Source: Acinetobacter sp. CS-2 (GTDB taxonomy: Bacteria > Pseudomonadota > Gammaproteobacteria > Pseudomonadales > Moraxellaceae). From it: 64,000 nucleotides of DNA. Below the pieces are notes generated by a model. That model searched no databases and was not told the DNA's origin. It saw only the letters and a list, made by a program, of their open reading frames with translations. Position 1 is the stretch's first letter, and each line of letters opens with the position of its first letter. The DNA lies in the NCBI RefSeq assembly GCF_016599715.1, contig NZ_CP067019.1, positions 1,426,001 to 1,490,000 of the forward strand, written 5' to 3'. A program made the position numbers and the translations under genes. Shown piece after piece: positions 8,062-16,594 of this stretch.

Positions 8062-11000
8062 TTAATTTAAGGTCATCAGGCTGGCATTACCTCCTGCGGC
8101 TGCGGTATTGATACTGATGGCATGCTCAATCACCAATCGTTCTAAAGGAATATTATGATCCAGCGGTTTTAAATGCGTGATGCCAATAATCGCCCCGGAA
8201 CGGGCAGCAATTTGAGTTTGCAAGTATTGCAGTTGTGCTTTACTGCCGTGATGCAGTACGGCATCAAAATCAGCGCTTTCAATGTTCTGGATTACGGCAA
8301 AACGCTGTTCAATTTCTTTGGGCATTTTAGAAAGATATTTGAGCACAAAGGTATTTTCAGCCAGAACCACAGGCTGGCTGCCAACCGCAAAAATTGCCGC
8401 CAATTGCTGAATCTGATCCTGTTCCTGATCCGCTAAAGACAGCACGCGTTTTCTTGGCAACACTACATATTGATTGCTTTCACCGGTCGGACCTCGCAAT
8501 TCATAATGATGGCCAGCACAGAATGCAGGGCACGGTTGCAATTGATATTGAGGGAAGGTTTTTTCTGCCCATTGATAAAACACTTCATATAAAGGCTGAT
8601 GCGCTGGCTGTGTGGCTTGTGCCTGAGTTGCAAATGGTCGAGCCAGTTTTTTCGCAGAGCAGTGCTGCATCAAACGGTACAGATAAATCGGGCCGCCAGC
8701 TTTAGGGCCTGTACCGGACAAGCCTTCACCACCAAAAGGCTGAACACCGACCACCGCACCGACAATATTACGGTTGATATACAAATTGCCGACTTCTGCA
8801 TGTGCAATGACAGTCTGAATGGTCTCATCAATACGGGTATGCAGTCCCATGGTCAGACCATAACCTTTGGCATTGATCTGCTCAAGCAGCTGTTCTAATT
8901 GACCATATTTGTAGCGGATCATATGTAAAACTGGACCAAATACTTCACGCTGCAAATCGTCCAGATTCGGCAATTCAATTAAAGTCGGCGGAATAAAAGT
9001 CCCTTGTGCTAGGCTTTGATCCTGTTCAGGATTTAACATCAGTTGATGTACGGAATGACCTTTACCACGCATCTGATCAATATGTTTCTGAATATTGTTT
9101 TGTGCTTCAAGATCAATTACCGGGCCGATATCGGTTTTTAATAGCGCGGGATTGCCAACACGCAGTTGTTGCATGGCACCTTTCAGCATATGGATAACAC
9201 TATCGGCATTGTCTTCTTGCACGCAGAGCACACGCAGGGCAGAACAGCGTTGGCCGGCACTATCATAAGCCGAGCTCACCACATCCAGAATCACCTGTTC
9301 GGTCAATGCCGACGAGTCAACAATCATGGCATTTTGCCCACCTGTTTCCGCAATCAGTGGAATAGGATGACCTGATGGACTCAGTCTTTGCGCCAGGGTC
9401 TTTTGCAAAATTTTGGCGACTTCGGTTGACCCGGTAAACATGATGCCTTGAATACGCGCATCACTGCTTAATTGTGCACCGACTGTTTCACCTTGCCCCG
9501 GCAGTAGCTGTAGCACATCTTGAGGAATGCCGGCTTCCCACAAAATCTGAATCGCTTGCGCTGCAATCAGTGGCGTTTGTTCAGCCGGTTTGGCAATGAC
9601 AGTATTTCCAGTAACCAGTGCCGCTGAGATTTGTCCGGTAAAAATCGCCAAAGGGAAATTCCATGGACTGATACATAGCACCGTACCCAAGGGTTGAATC
9701 ACAGCATCTTGATCCATATCGATCATTTGTGTTGCGTAATAACGCAGGAAGTCGACTGCTTCGCGAACTTCGGCAATGGCATTGGCATAGGTTTTGCCAC
9801 TTTCACGGCATAACAGAATCATCAGTTCCTGCATGCGTGATTGCATGATATCCGCTGCACGCTGTAAGCAAGCGGCACGCGTGTCTTTAGTGGTATTGTT
9901 CCATTCAGCTTGAGCATTAACGGCATTTTCTAGGGCCTGATTGACCTGATCAGCACTTGCTTCCTGTACATGACCCACGACATCTAGATGATCGGCAGGA
10001 TTGACAATAAGAAGTGACTGTGAACTTGCATCCGTTGAGTCATTTTCAACACCGAGGTTTTTACCCAAGACTTGAGCCTGCCATTGATGCTGACTCAGGT
10101 TGTGTGCAGTCTGGTTGAGGTCGGTCAGGTCATGATCATTGGCTAAATCCAGACCTGCTGAGTTTGGACGGTTATCGCCGTACAAATCAGGTGCTAGTGG
10201 AATAGCCGGGTGTTTCTGACCCACCTGTGATTCTGTGGCTGCATTTTTCAAAATCTCTGCATGCGGATTTTCAATCAGATCTTCAATTTTTAGGCTTTTA
10301 TCTGCAATGCGGTTGACGAAAGAGGTATTGGCGCCATTTTCCAGTAAACGTCTTACCAGATAAGCCAGTAAGGTTTCATGATTCCCTACAGGGGCATAGA
10401 TACGGCACGGCACCCCCAGTTTGTTATCCGTTTTATTGCCCACTACCTGTTCATACAGTGGTTCACCCATGCCATGCAGGCACTGGAATTCATATTGGCC
10501 ACTGTAGTATTGGTTCGGATCGGCCAGATGATAAATGGTTGCAAGAGTCTGGGCATTATGTGTCGCGAACTGCGGGTAAATCTGCTCTGGTGCAGCCAAC
10601 AGTTTTTTCGCACAGGCAATATAAGACAGGTCGGTATGCACTTTATGGGTAAACACCGGGTAGTCCGTCATGCCTTCAATTTGGGCCTTCTTGATTTCAC
10701 TATCCCAGTAAGCGCCTTTAACCAGACGAATCATCAGGCGTTTTTGACTGCGTTTGGCTAAGTCCACCACATAGTCCACCACGTAGAAGCAGCGTTTCTG
10801 ATAGGCCTGAATCACAAACCCAATGCCTTTCCAGTCGGCAAGGCCCGGCTCAAAACACAGTCGCTCTAATAGTTCTAAAGAAATTTCTAGACGCTCAGAT
10901 TCTTCGGCATCAATGTTCAGGCCAATATTGTAGCGTTTTGCCAGTTCTGCCAATTGCAGTACTTTGGGATACAGCTCCTCATGCACACGGTCAATCTGCG

Positions 11001-11832
11001 CACGCTGATAACGTGGGTGCAGGGCGGAAAGCTTGATGGAAATACCCGGACCGTCATAGACATCTTTGTCTTTGGAGGCCTGACCAATGGCATGGATAGC
11101 ATTGCTATAATCCTGGAAATAGCGTTCAGCATCATGTTCGGTCAGCGCGGCTTCACCGAGCATGTCATAAGAATAACGGAAACCTTTATCTTCCAAAGGT
11201 TCTGCATGTTCTAGCGCTTCCTGAATGGTTTCACCCGTAACAAACTGCTCGCCCATCATCCGCATGGCGACATCCACAGCTTTACGGATAATCCCGCGAC
11301 CACTACGGGCTAAAAGCCCTGTGAGCACGCTGGATAAAGTTTTTTGTTTTGGGGTTTCCATCAGTTTTCCGGTCAGCATGAGCCCCCAGGCAGCGGCATT
11401 GACAAACATGAGGCTGCTTTGCCCCACATGTTCTTTCCAGTTACCCTGATTGATTTTGTCGCGAATTAGCAAGTCCCGTGTCGCGCTGTCCGGAATCCGT
11501 AGCAAGGCTTCAGCCAGACACATCAGGGTAATACCTTCCTGCGAGGAAAGTGAAAACTCTTGCAATAATCCCTGTACGATACCGGCTTTACCGTTCGAGC
11601 TTTTACGTTCCCGCAAGCTATGGGCAAGATCGAATGCCAGATCATAAATACGCTGGTTCAGCTGTTCAGAAATCTGGCTATGTTCCAGTAAATGTTCAAC
11701 ACAGTCAGGTTCAGCACGGCGCCAGGCAGTATTTACCTCAACTTCATAATCATTTTTTTCTTTGAATTCGGTAATATATCCAAAGTGAGGTTTTGTCTGG
11801 TCAAAGCGGGTTTCAGTGTCCATTATATTCAT
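8062..11832 (-). CDS. putA: bifunctional proline dehydrogenase / P5C dehydrogenase
   Basis: Oxidises proline to pyrroline-5-carboxylate and then to glutamate, at the membrane periphery, with FAD and NAD. At 1256 residues it has an N-terminal alpha domain, the proline dehydrogenase barrel (about 190-500, with GPGISIKLSALHPRY and RLVKGAYWDSEIK), the aldehyde dehydrogenase domain (about 600-1060, with FTGSTEV, ETGGQNAMIVDSSA and catalytic Cys in SAGQRCSALRVL) and a C-terminal domain. The ribbon-helix-helix DNA-binding domain of E. coli PutA is absent, so regulation probably falls to the divergent Lrp-type gene. AGGA precedes the ATG at 11832; a second ATG at 11823 is possible. Confidence 0.97.
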   Translation of the reverse strand: MNIMDTETRFDQTKPHFGYITEFKEKNDYEVEVNTAWRRAEPDCVEHLLEHSQISEQLNQRIYDLAFDLAHSLRERKSSNGKAGIVQGLLQEFSLSSQEGITLMCLAEALLRIPDSATRDLLIRDKINQGNWKEHVGQSSLMFVNAAAWGLMLTGKLMETPKQKTLSSVLTGLLARSGRGIIRKAVDVAMRMMGEQFVTGETIQEALEHAEPLEDKGFRYSYDMLGEAALTEHDAERYFQDYSNAIHAIGQASKDKDVYDGPGISIKLSALHPRYQRAQIDRVHEELYPKVLQLAELAKRYNIGLNIDAEESERLEISLELLERLCFEPGLADWKGIGFVIQAYQKRCFYVVDYVVDLAKRSQKRLMIRLVKGAYWDSEIKKAQIEGMTDYPVFTHKVHTDLSYIACAKKLLAAPEQIYPQFATHNAQTLATIYHLADPNQYYSGQYEFQCLHGMGEPLYEQVVGNKTDNKLGVPCRIYAPVGNHETLLAYLVRRLLENGANTSFVNRIADKSLKIEDLIENPHAEILKNAATESQVGQKHPAIPLAPDLYGDNRPNSAGLDLANDHDLTDLNQTAHNLSQHQWQAQVLGKNLGVENDSTDASSQSLLIVNPADHLDVVGHVQEASADQVNQALENAVNAQAEWNNTTKDTRAACLQRAADIMQSRMQELMILLCRESGKTYANAIAEVREAVDFLRYYATQMIDMDQDAVIQPLGTVLCISPWNFPLAIFTGQISAALVTGNTVIAKPAEQTPLIAAQAIQILWEAGIPQDVLQLLPGQGETVGAQLSSDARIQGIMFTGSTEVAKILQKTLAQRLSPSGHPIPLIAETGGQNAMIVDSSALTEQVILDVVSSAYDSAGQRCSALRVLCVQEDNADSVIHMLKGAMQQLRVGNPALLKTDIGPVIDLEAQNNIQKHIDQMRGKGHSVHQLMLNPEQDQSLAQGTFIPPTLIELPNLDDLQREVFGPVLHMIRYKYGQLEQLLEQINAKGYGLTMGLHTRIDETIQTVIAHAEVGNLYINRNIVGAVVGVQPFGGEGLSGTGPKAGGPIYLYRLMQHCSAKKLARPFATQAQATQPAHQPLYEVFYQWAEKTFPQYQLQPCPAFCAGHHYELRGPTGESNQYVVLPRKRVLSLADQEQDQIQQLAAIFAVGSQPVVLAENTFVLKYLSKMPKEIEQRFAVIQNIESADFDAVLHHGSKAQLQYLQTQIAARSGAIIGITHLKPLDHNIPLERLVIEHAISINTAAAGGNASLMTLN

Positions 11833-11950
11833 GCCAACATCCTGTGACTGCCAAATTTTTGTTGAGTAAAATGCTTTATATAATTTATGATTACAGAAAT
11901 AATGCCGAATAACTCACTATAATTTTGGTTCATTTTAGAGAATAATTCTG

Positions 11951-12436
11951 ATGCACAGCCCGATTTTTACCCTGGACCGAACAGATATCAAAATTTTAGA
12001 TATTCTGCAAAATGATGGCCGGATTTCGAATATTAAACTGGCCGAAGCGGTAAATTTATCCCCGACCGCAGCTTTGGCAAGGGTACAGAAACTGACCAAA
12101 GATGGGTTTATTTTGGGCTATGAAGCCAAGCTGAATCCTGACATGCTTAATGCCAGTTTCGTAGTGTTTGTCGAGATTTTACTGGATAAAACTACCCCCA
12201 ATGTTTTGGAGGAATTTTCTGATGCAATCATGCAATATCCTGAAATTGTGGAATGTCACATGATCAGTGGCGGATTTGATTTTGTTGTGAAAATCCGCTG
12301 TGCCAATATGGAAGAATTTCGGAAAATTTCAGGGCAGGTCCTGTGGCGTCTTCCCGGAATTAAAGAGACACGAAGTTATCCGGTGATGGAAGTGATTAAG
12401 GAAAGTTCTAAAATTTATCTGAAAAACAAAGGATAA
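11951..12436 (+). CDS. Lrp/AsnC-family regulator, probable PutR-type
   Basis: A 161-residue Lrp-family protein: N-terminal helix-turn-helix (DRTDIKILDILQNDGRIS, then LAEAVNLSPTAALARVQKL) and a C-terminal RAM ligand-binding domain (VECHMISGGFDFVVKIR). Such proteins form octamers and sense amino acids. It is divergent from putA with a 118-base spacer, and putP follows convergently, so it is most likely the proline-responsive activator called PutR in other proteobacteria. The link to proline is inferred from position. The spacer is AT-rich and should hold both promoters. Confidence 0.88.
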   Translation: MHSPIFTLDRTDIKILDILQNDGRISNIKLAEAVNLSPTAALARVQKLTKDGFILGYEAKLNPDMLNASFVVFVEILLDKTTPNVLEEFSDAIMQYPEIVECHMISGGFDFVVKIRCANMEEFRKISGQVLWRLPGIKETRSYPVMEVIKESSKIYLKNKG

Positions 12437-12465
12437 AAATAAAACAAGGGGCTTAATGCCCCTTG
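12432..12465 (-). terminator. terminator between the Lrp gene and putP
   Basis: An 8-bp stem CAAGGGGC/GCCCCTTG with a five-base loop. On the minus strand it is followed by TTTTATTTTTAT, so it mainly ends putP transcription; it may also slow transcripts from the Lrp gene. Confidence 0.8.
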
Positions 12466-12500
12466 AAGTTTATCTGGTGAAAGAAAATATCCTCAAAGCT

Positions 12501-14039
12501 TTATCCTGCGTTCTCAGATTGGGCGGGTAGCCCATTTTGCAGTTCTGCCATTTCTTTCTTGTACAATTTGTCTGCTTGCTCGAAACGCTGAAGTACTTCG
12601 TGTGACGGAGCTTTTTCTAATAGGCTGACCACGACAATGCTCACAAATGACAGAATAAAACCGGGAATAATTTCATATAATCCGGTGCTGGCCATGGTAT
12701 TTTTCCACACAATTACCGTAATTGCACCGACAATAATCCCCATGATTGCGCCGTTTAAGGTCATGCGTTTCCAGAACAAGGACAGGATAATCAGCGGGCC
12801 AAATGCAGCACCGAAACCGGCCCAGGCATAGGCAACCAGACCTAGAACCTTACTGTTTGGATTGCTTGCCAGAATAATGGCAAGCACTGCAATTGCCAGT
12901 ACCATCAAGCGTCCAACCCAGACCAGTTCTTTTTGCGAAGCATTTTTGCGCAGGAAGGCTTTGTATAAATCTTCCGTCAGGGTGCTTGAGCAGACCAAAA
13001 GCTGACAGCTCAGGGTACTCATTACCGCAGCTAAAATTGCTGCCAAAATTATGCCTGCAATCCAGGGATTAAACAGGATTTTGGTCAGTTCCATAAAAAT
13101 GGTTTCAGGATTCTGGGAAACCACGCCGGCAAGTTCTGCATGCTGCTGGAAGTAAGCAATGCCAATGAAACCGGCACCGACTGCACCCCCTAAACATAGA
13201 ATCATCCAGCTCATGCCAATTCGACGTGCCGCCGGAATTGTCTTGACCGAATCTGCTGCCATAAAACGCACCAGAATATGTGGCTGTCCAAAATAGCCTA
13301 AGCCCCAAGCCATAGATGATAAAATGGCGACTGTACTTAATCCTGAAAGCATATTGGTGGCATGTGGACGAGCTGTTTCAATCACTGTGGCCAACTGCTG
13401 GCTATGATCACCGATGGCCATATAAGCCATAATAGGAGTAAGCAGCAGCGCGAAAATCATCAGTCCTGCTTGAAAGGTATCGGTCCAGCTAATTGCTAGG
13501 AAACCACCAATGCATACATAGCTGATGGTGGCGATTGCACTGATCCAGAGCGCTGTCGTGTAAGACATGCCAAAAATACTTTCGAATAATCGTGCACCTG
13601 CCACCATGCCTGATGCACAGTAAATGGAGAAAAATACCAGGATTACCAGAGCCGAGATCATCCGTAGCACACGTTTGCGGTCACCAAAACGACTGGTGAA
13701 ATAGTCCGGCAGGGTTAAAGCATTGTTCTGCACTTCGGTATGGACACGTAAGCGACCGGCGACTAACAGCCAGTTCAGCCATGCGCCAATAATCAGGCCA
13801 ATCGCAATCCAGGCTTCCGACAAACCTGAAAGATAGATCGCACCGGGTAAACCCATGAGCAACCAGCCACTCATATCGGAAGCTCCTGCAGAAAGGGCGG
13901 TGACCACGCTGCCCAGACTGCGTCCTCCGAGAATGTAATCTGAAAAGTCGGAGGTGGCTTTATAGGCATACAGTCCTATACCAACCATGGCAATAATATA
14001 AAAAATAAATGTGATGAGGGTGGGGTTAAGTTCACTCAT
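12501..14039 (-). CDS. putP: sodium/proline symporter
   Basis: Inner-membrane sodium/solute symporter (SSS family) of 512 residues that imports proline. Thirteen hydrophobic segments are expected; visible PutP landmarks include the early TM2 region SAGASDMSGWLLMGLPGAIY, the following GLIIGAWLNWLLVAGRLR, and YWLGYFGQPHILVRFMAA-like sequence near residue 250. A ribosome site (AAGGA) lies before the ATG. Together with putA and the Lrp gene it forms a proline-use locus. The long upstream region is shared with the divergent aspA. Confidence 0.95.
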   Translation of the reverse strand: MSELNPTLITFIFYIIAMVGIGLYAYKATSDFSDYILGGRSLGSVVTALSAGASDMSGWLLMGLPGAIYLSGLSEAWIAIGLIIGAWLNWLLVAGRLRVHTEVQNNALTLPDYFTSRFGDRKRVLRMISALVILVFFSIYCASGMVAGARLFESIFGMSYTTALWISAIATISYVCIGGFLAISWTDTFQAGLMIFALLLTPIMAYMAIGDHSQQLATVIETARPHATNMLSGLSTVAILSSMAWGLGYFGQPHILVRFMAADSVKTIPAARRIGMSWMILCLGGAVGAGFIGIAYFQQHAELAGVVSQNPETIFMELTKILFNPWIAGIILAAILAAVMSTLSCQLLVCSSTLTEDLYKAFLRKNASQKELVWVGRLMVLAIAVLAIILASNPNSKVLGLVAYAWAGFGAAFGPLIILSLFWKRMTLNGAIMGIIVGAITVIVWKNTMASTGLYEIIPGFILSFVSIVVVSLLEKAPSHEVLQRFEQADKLYKKEMAELQNGLPAQSENAG

Positions 14040-14485
14040 GGGCGCATCCTTATGTCCTTATGAATAACATCTTTCCAAGATGATTTTTTGTGCAGGTTCA
14101 GTCAGGCGCTGATTCAACCATAAAATTGAAATTACCTTCTGTAACATTTCTAAGGGATTTAATCGCGTGTTATGTAGCGGAATGTATTTTCAGATACAAT
14201 TGATAAAAAATTAATAAAATAAATAACTTATAAGTGTGTAACTTAATGTCATTCATCTTGTGCGAATAATTGTCTACTTTAAATTAGAAATAACGCTCAA
14301 AAATTTTTGCGCCTGATTTTTTAGTGATGAAAATTGGAAGCGCTAAGGTAGTTACAAATGCTTACATTTGCTACAGAGTCCATGTATTTGGTTAAAGAGC
14401 ATTGCCAAATAAATATCTTTTTACAATATTTAAAATAGCGTAAAGCCTTAATATTTTTTCAATTGCACAATTCTAGTGCATACAT
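14040..14485. other. putP/aspA divergent intergenic region
   Basis: 446 AT-rich bases between divergent genes. It must hold the promoters of both, but no single -35/-10 pair is convincing. A short inverted repeat ACAAATG/CATTTGC lies at about 14355-14373, and TGCAC/GTGCA lies just before the aspA start at 14464-14480. I see no ORF of note. Confidence 0.6.
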
Positions 14486-15949
14486 GTGAGTATATATAAA
14501 GTGACAACAGTTCAACCCGACAATACAAGAATAGAGCGTGATTTATTGGGAGCAAAAGAAGTTCCCGCCGAGTGTTATTATGGCATTCATACTGTAAGGG
14601 CTCTGGAGAATTTCCAGATTTCTAATCAGAAGGTGGGAAGTCAGCTTCACTTTATCCGTGCTTTGGCACAAGTCAAAAAAGCCTCTGCCCAAGCCAATTT
14701 AGAATTTGGCAAAATTTCAGAACAGGTTAGTCAGGCCATACAATTTGCCTGTAATGCATTAATCGAATCGCCTGAACAATGGAGTGAAGCTTTTCCTTTA
14801 GATATTTATCAGGGGGGCGCAGGAACCTCCATTAATATGAACACCAATGAAGTCTTGGCCAATATTGCCTTGGAGCATTTGGGTTTTCATAAGGGGCAAT
14901 ATGAACATATTCATCCGAATGATCATGTCAATAAATCGCAATCCACCAATGATGTCTATCCGACGGCACTGCGTTTAGCCACTTATTATAGTCTGGACAA
15001 TTTGTTGCTTCAGATTCAAAAAATAGTTGATAGCTTATATATCAAGGCGACAGAGTTTCAATTTGTGGTAAAAATGGGACGTACCCAGCTGCAAGATGCG
15101 GTTCCGATGACTTTGGGACAAGAGTTCCGTGCATTTGCTACCTTATTAAAGGAAGATATACATCTGATTCAACGTACCCGTGAGCTTTTACTGGAAGTGA
15201 ATCTGGGGGCCACAGCCATTGGAACAGGAGTGAATACACCCCAAGGTTATGCCCATGCAGCGATTCAATCCTTAAACAAAATTACCGGCTTGAATCTGGT
15301 GGGTGCAGAAGACTATGTCGAAGCCACCAGCGATTGCGGGGTATTTATTATTTTATCCAGTACGCTTAAACGTCTGGCGGTAAAACTTTCAAAAATTTGT
15401 AATGATTTACGCCTATTAAGTTCGGGACCGCGTGCCGGACTGGGTGAAATTCGTTTACCCGAATTACAGGCGGGTTCATCCATTATGCCAGCCAAGATTA
15501 ACCCTGTGATTCCTGAAGTGGTGAACCAAATTGCCTATAAAGTGATTGGTAATGATTTAACTGTGACTCTGGCAGCAGAAGCCGGGCAATTACAACTCAA
15601 TGTCATGGAACCGGTGATTGCTGTTGCAATTAATGAGTCGATTGAACTTCTCACCCAAGCGGTGGTCAGCCTTGACCGTAAATGTATTCAAGGTATTCAG
15701 GCCAATGAGCAGGTCTGTTATGACGCTGTAATGCGCAGTGTCGGCATTGTCACTTTGCTGGATCCGATTTTAGGACATGCCAAATGTGATGAAATTGGGA
15801 AACAGTGCATTGCTGAAAATAAAACTATTCAGCAGGTGGTTTTGGAAAGGGAATTACTGACTCAAGCACAGCTGGATGAAATTTTTGCTTTTAGTAATCT
15901 GGTTTCAGAAGTAAGCTTACAGCATGAACCTTTGGCACAGGTTGGCTAA
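14486..15949 (+). CDS. aspA: aspartate ammonia-lyase
   Basis: Converts L-aspartate reversibly to fumarate and ammonia in the cytoplasm. The 487-residue protein has the fumarase/aspartase superfamily fold, with TSINMNTNEVLANIAL, HPNDHVNKSQSTNDVYPTA and the signature loop GSSIMPAKINP carrying the catalytic Ser. NKSQSTND together with the IERDLLGAKEVP start favours aspartase over fumarase. The annotated start is GTG at 14486; another in-frame GTG at 14501 would give an N-terminus closer to other aspartases. Neither has a visible Shine-Dalgarno. The gene stands next to proline catabolism, consistent with amino acid use. Confidence 0.93.
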   Translation: MSIYKVTTVQPDNTRIERDLLGAKEVPAECYYGIHTVRALENFQISNQKVGSQLHFIRALAQVKKASAQANLEFGKISEQVSQAIQFACNALIESPEQWSEAFPLDIYQGGAGTSINMNTNEVLANIALEHLGFHKGQYEHIHPNDHVNKSQSTNDVYPTALRLATYYSLDNLLLQIQKIVDSLYIKATEFQFVVKMGRTQLQDAVPMTLGQEFRAFATLLKEDIHLIQRTRELLLEVNLGATAIGTGVNTPQGYAHAAIQSLNKITGLNLVGAEDYVEATSDCGVFIILSSTLKRLAVKLSKICNDLRLLSSGPRAGLGEIRLPELQAGSSIMPAKINPVIPEVVNQIAYKVIGNDLTVTLAAEAGQLQLNVMEPVIAVAINESIELLTQAVVSLDRKCIQGIQANEQVCYDAVMRSVGIVTLLDPILGHAKCDEIGKQCIAENKTIQQVVLERELLTQAQLDEIFAFSNLVSEVSLQHEPLAQVG

Positions 15950-15983
15950 TTGCTGGCTACAAAAATTTAATCATGATCTGAAT

Positions 15984-16017
15984 AAAAAAGGTCGCAATTT
16001 AAACAGCGATCTTTTTT
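15984..16017 (+). terminator. intrinsic terminator after aspA
   Basis: Stem AAAAAAGGTCGC/GCGATCTTTTTT (one G-U pair) around a ten-base loop, ending in a T-run, 35 bases past the aspA stop. The A-run on the other side makes it potentially bidirectional. Confidence 0.85.
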
Positions 16018-16083
16018 ATGAAAAAATAGGGGTGAAGATGATGCAGCTCAGGGTTAAAATAGCTGGGATTTTTTCTATATGCC

Positions 16084-16461
16084 ATGCTCATGCTGAATAA
16101 ACTTGCCGGACTATTTACAGGTTCAGGACTGCTTAAAAGTTCAAAACCTTCTCCTGAACAGCTGTATCTTCAAGAAAATAATATCCAGTTTGATCCGGAA
16201 CAGGGCTATATTGTGGATGGAATCGTGGTCAATCAGCTGTCTGAACGTTTGGCTTATTTTTCCAATCGCAAATTGAACAGCTTTGATGATTTAAAAACTT
16301 TATATTTTACTGCCATTCTGATTAATGAAAAAATTGATCTGGAAATTGCCAGTCAGCGTTTTGTTGCACGTTTGGGTAATACTGAAGAAAACCTGTTACA
16401 GTTCAAGCAGATCATTCAGAAACTAAATGATTACTATCGTAATTTCCTGCGCGAAAAATAA
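16084..16461 (+). CDS. uncharacterised small protein upstream of mfd
   Basis: A 125-residue soluble protein with no signal peptide or membrane segment. It begins MLMLNKLAGLFTGSGLLKSS; the middle QFDPEQGYIVDGIVVNQLSE and the C-terminal helix-rich half (FKQIIQKLNDYYRNFLREK) suggest a compact alpha/beta protein. I recognise no domain. The ATG at 16084 lacks a good ribosome site; the Met two codons on is an alternative. The gene lies between the aspA terminator and mfd in the same direction. Confidence 0.6.
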   Translation: MLMLNKLAGLFTGSGLLKSSKPSPEQLYLQENNIQFDPEQGYIVDGIVVNQLSERLAYFSNRKLNSFDDLKTLYFTAILINEKIDLEIASQRFVARLGNTEENLLQFKQIIQKLNDYYRNFLREK

Positions 16462-16551
16462 TTGGACAAAGACTTATGTGCTCGGCATCTAAAAGGATTT
16501 AGATGCGATCATTTGCTGTATATAAAAATAACTCAACCAAGAAAAAACCCA

Positions 16552-16560
16552 TGCTAATAT
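16552..16560 (+). promoter_or_regulatory. candidate extended -10 element of mfd
   Basis: TGCTAATAT matches the extended -10 pattern (TG, one base, then TAATAT). Transcription would start near 16567. That would make a start at 16568 leaderless and favours the Met at 16595. No matching -35 is evident. Confidence 0.35.
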
Positions 16561-16594
16561 ACGGTCCATGTCATTTAGACCAAAAGCTATATAC

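Noticed and set aside
8173..11765. Many open frames on the plus strand opposite putA
   Set aside because: They are shadows of a conserved 1256-residue enzyme; none has a ribosome site or recognisable protein.
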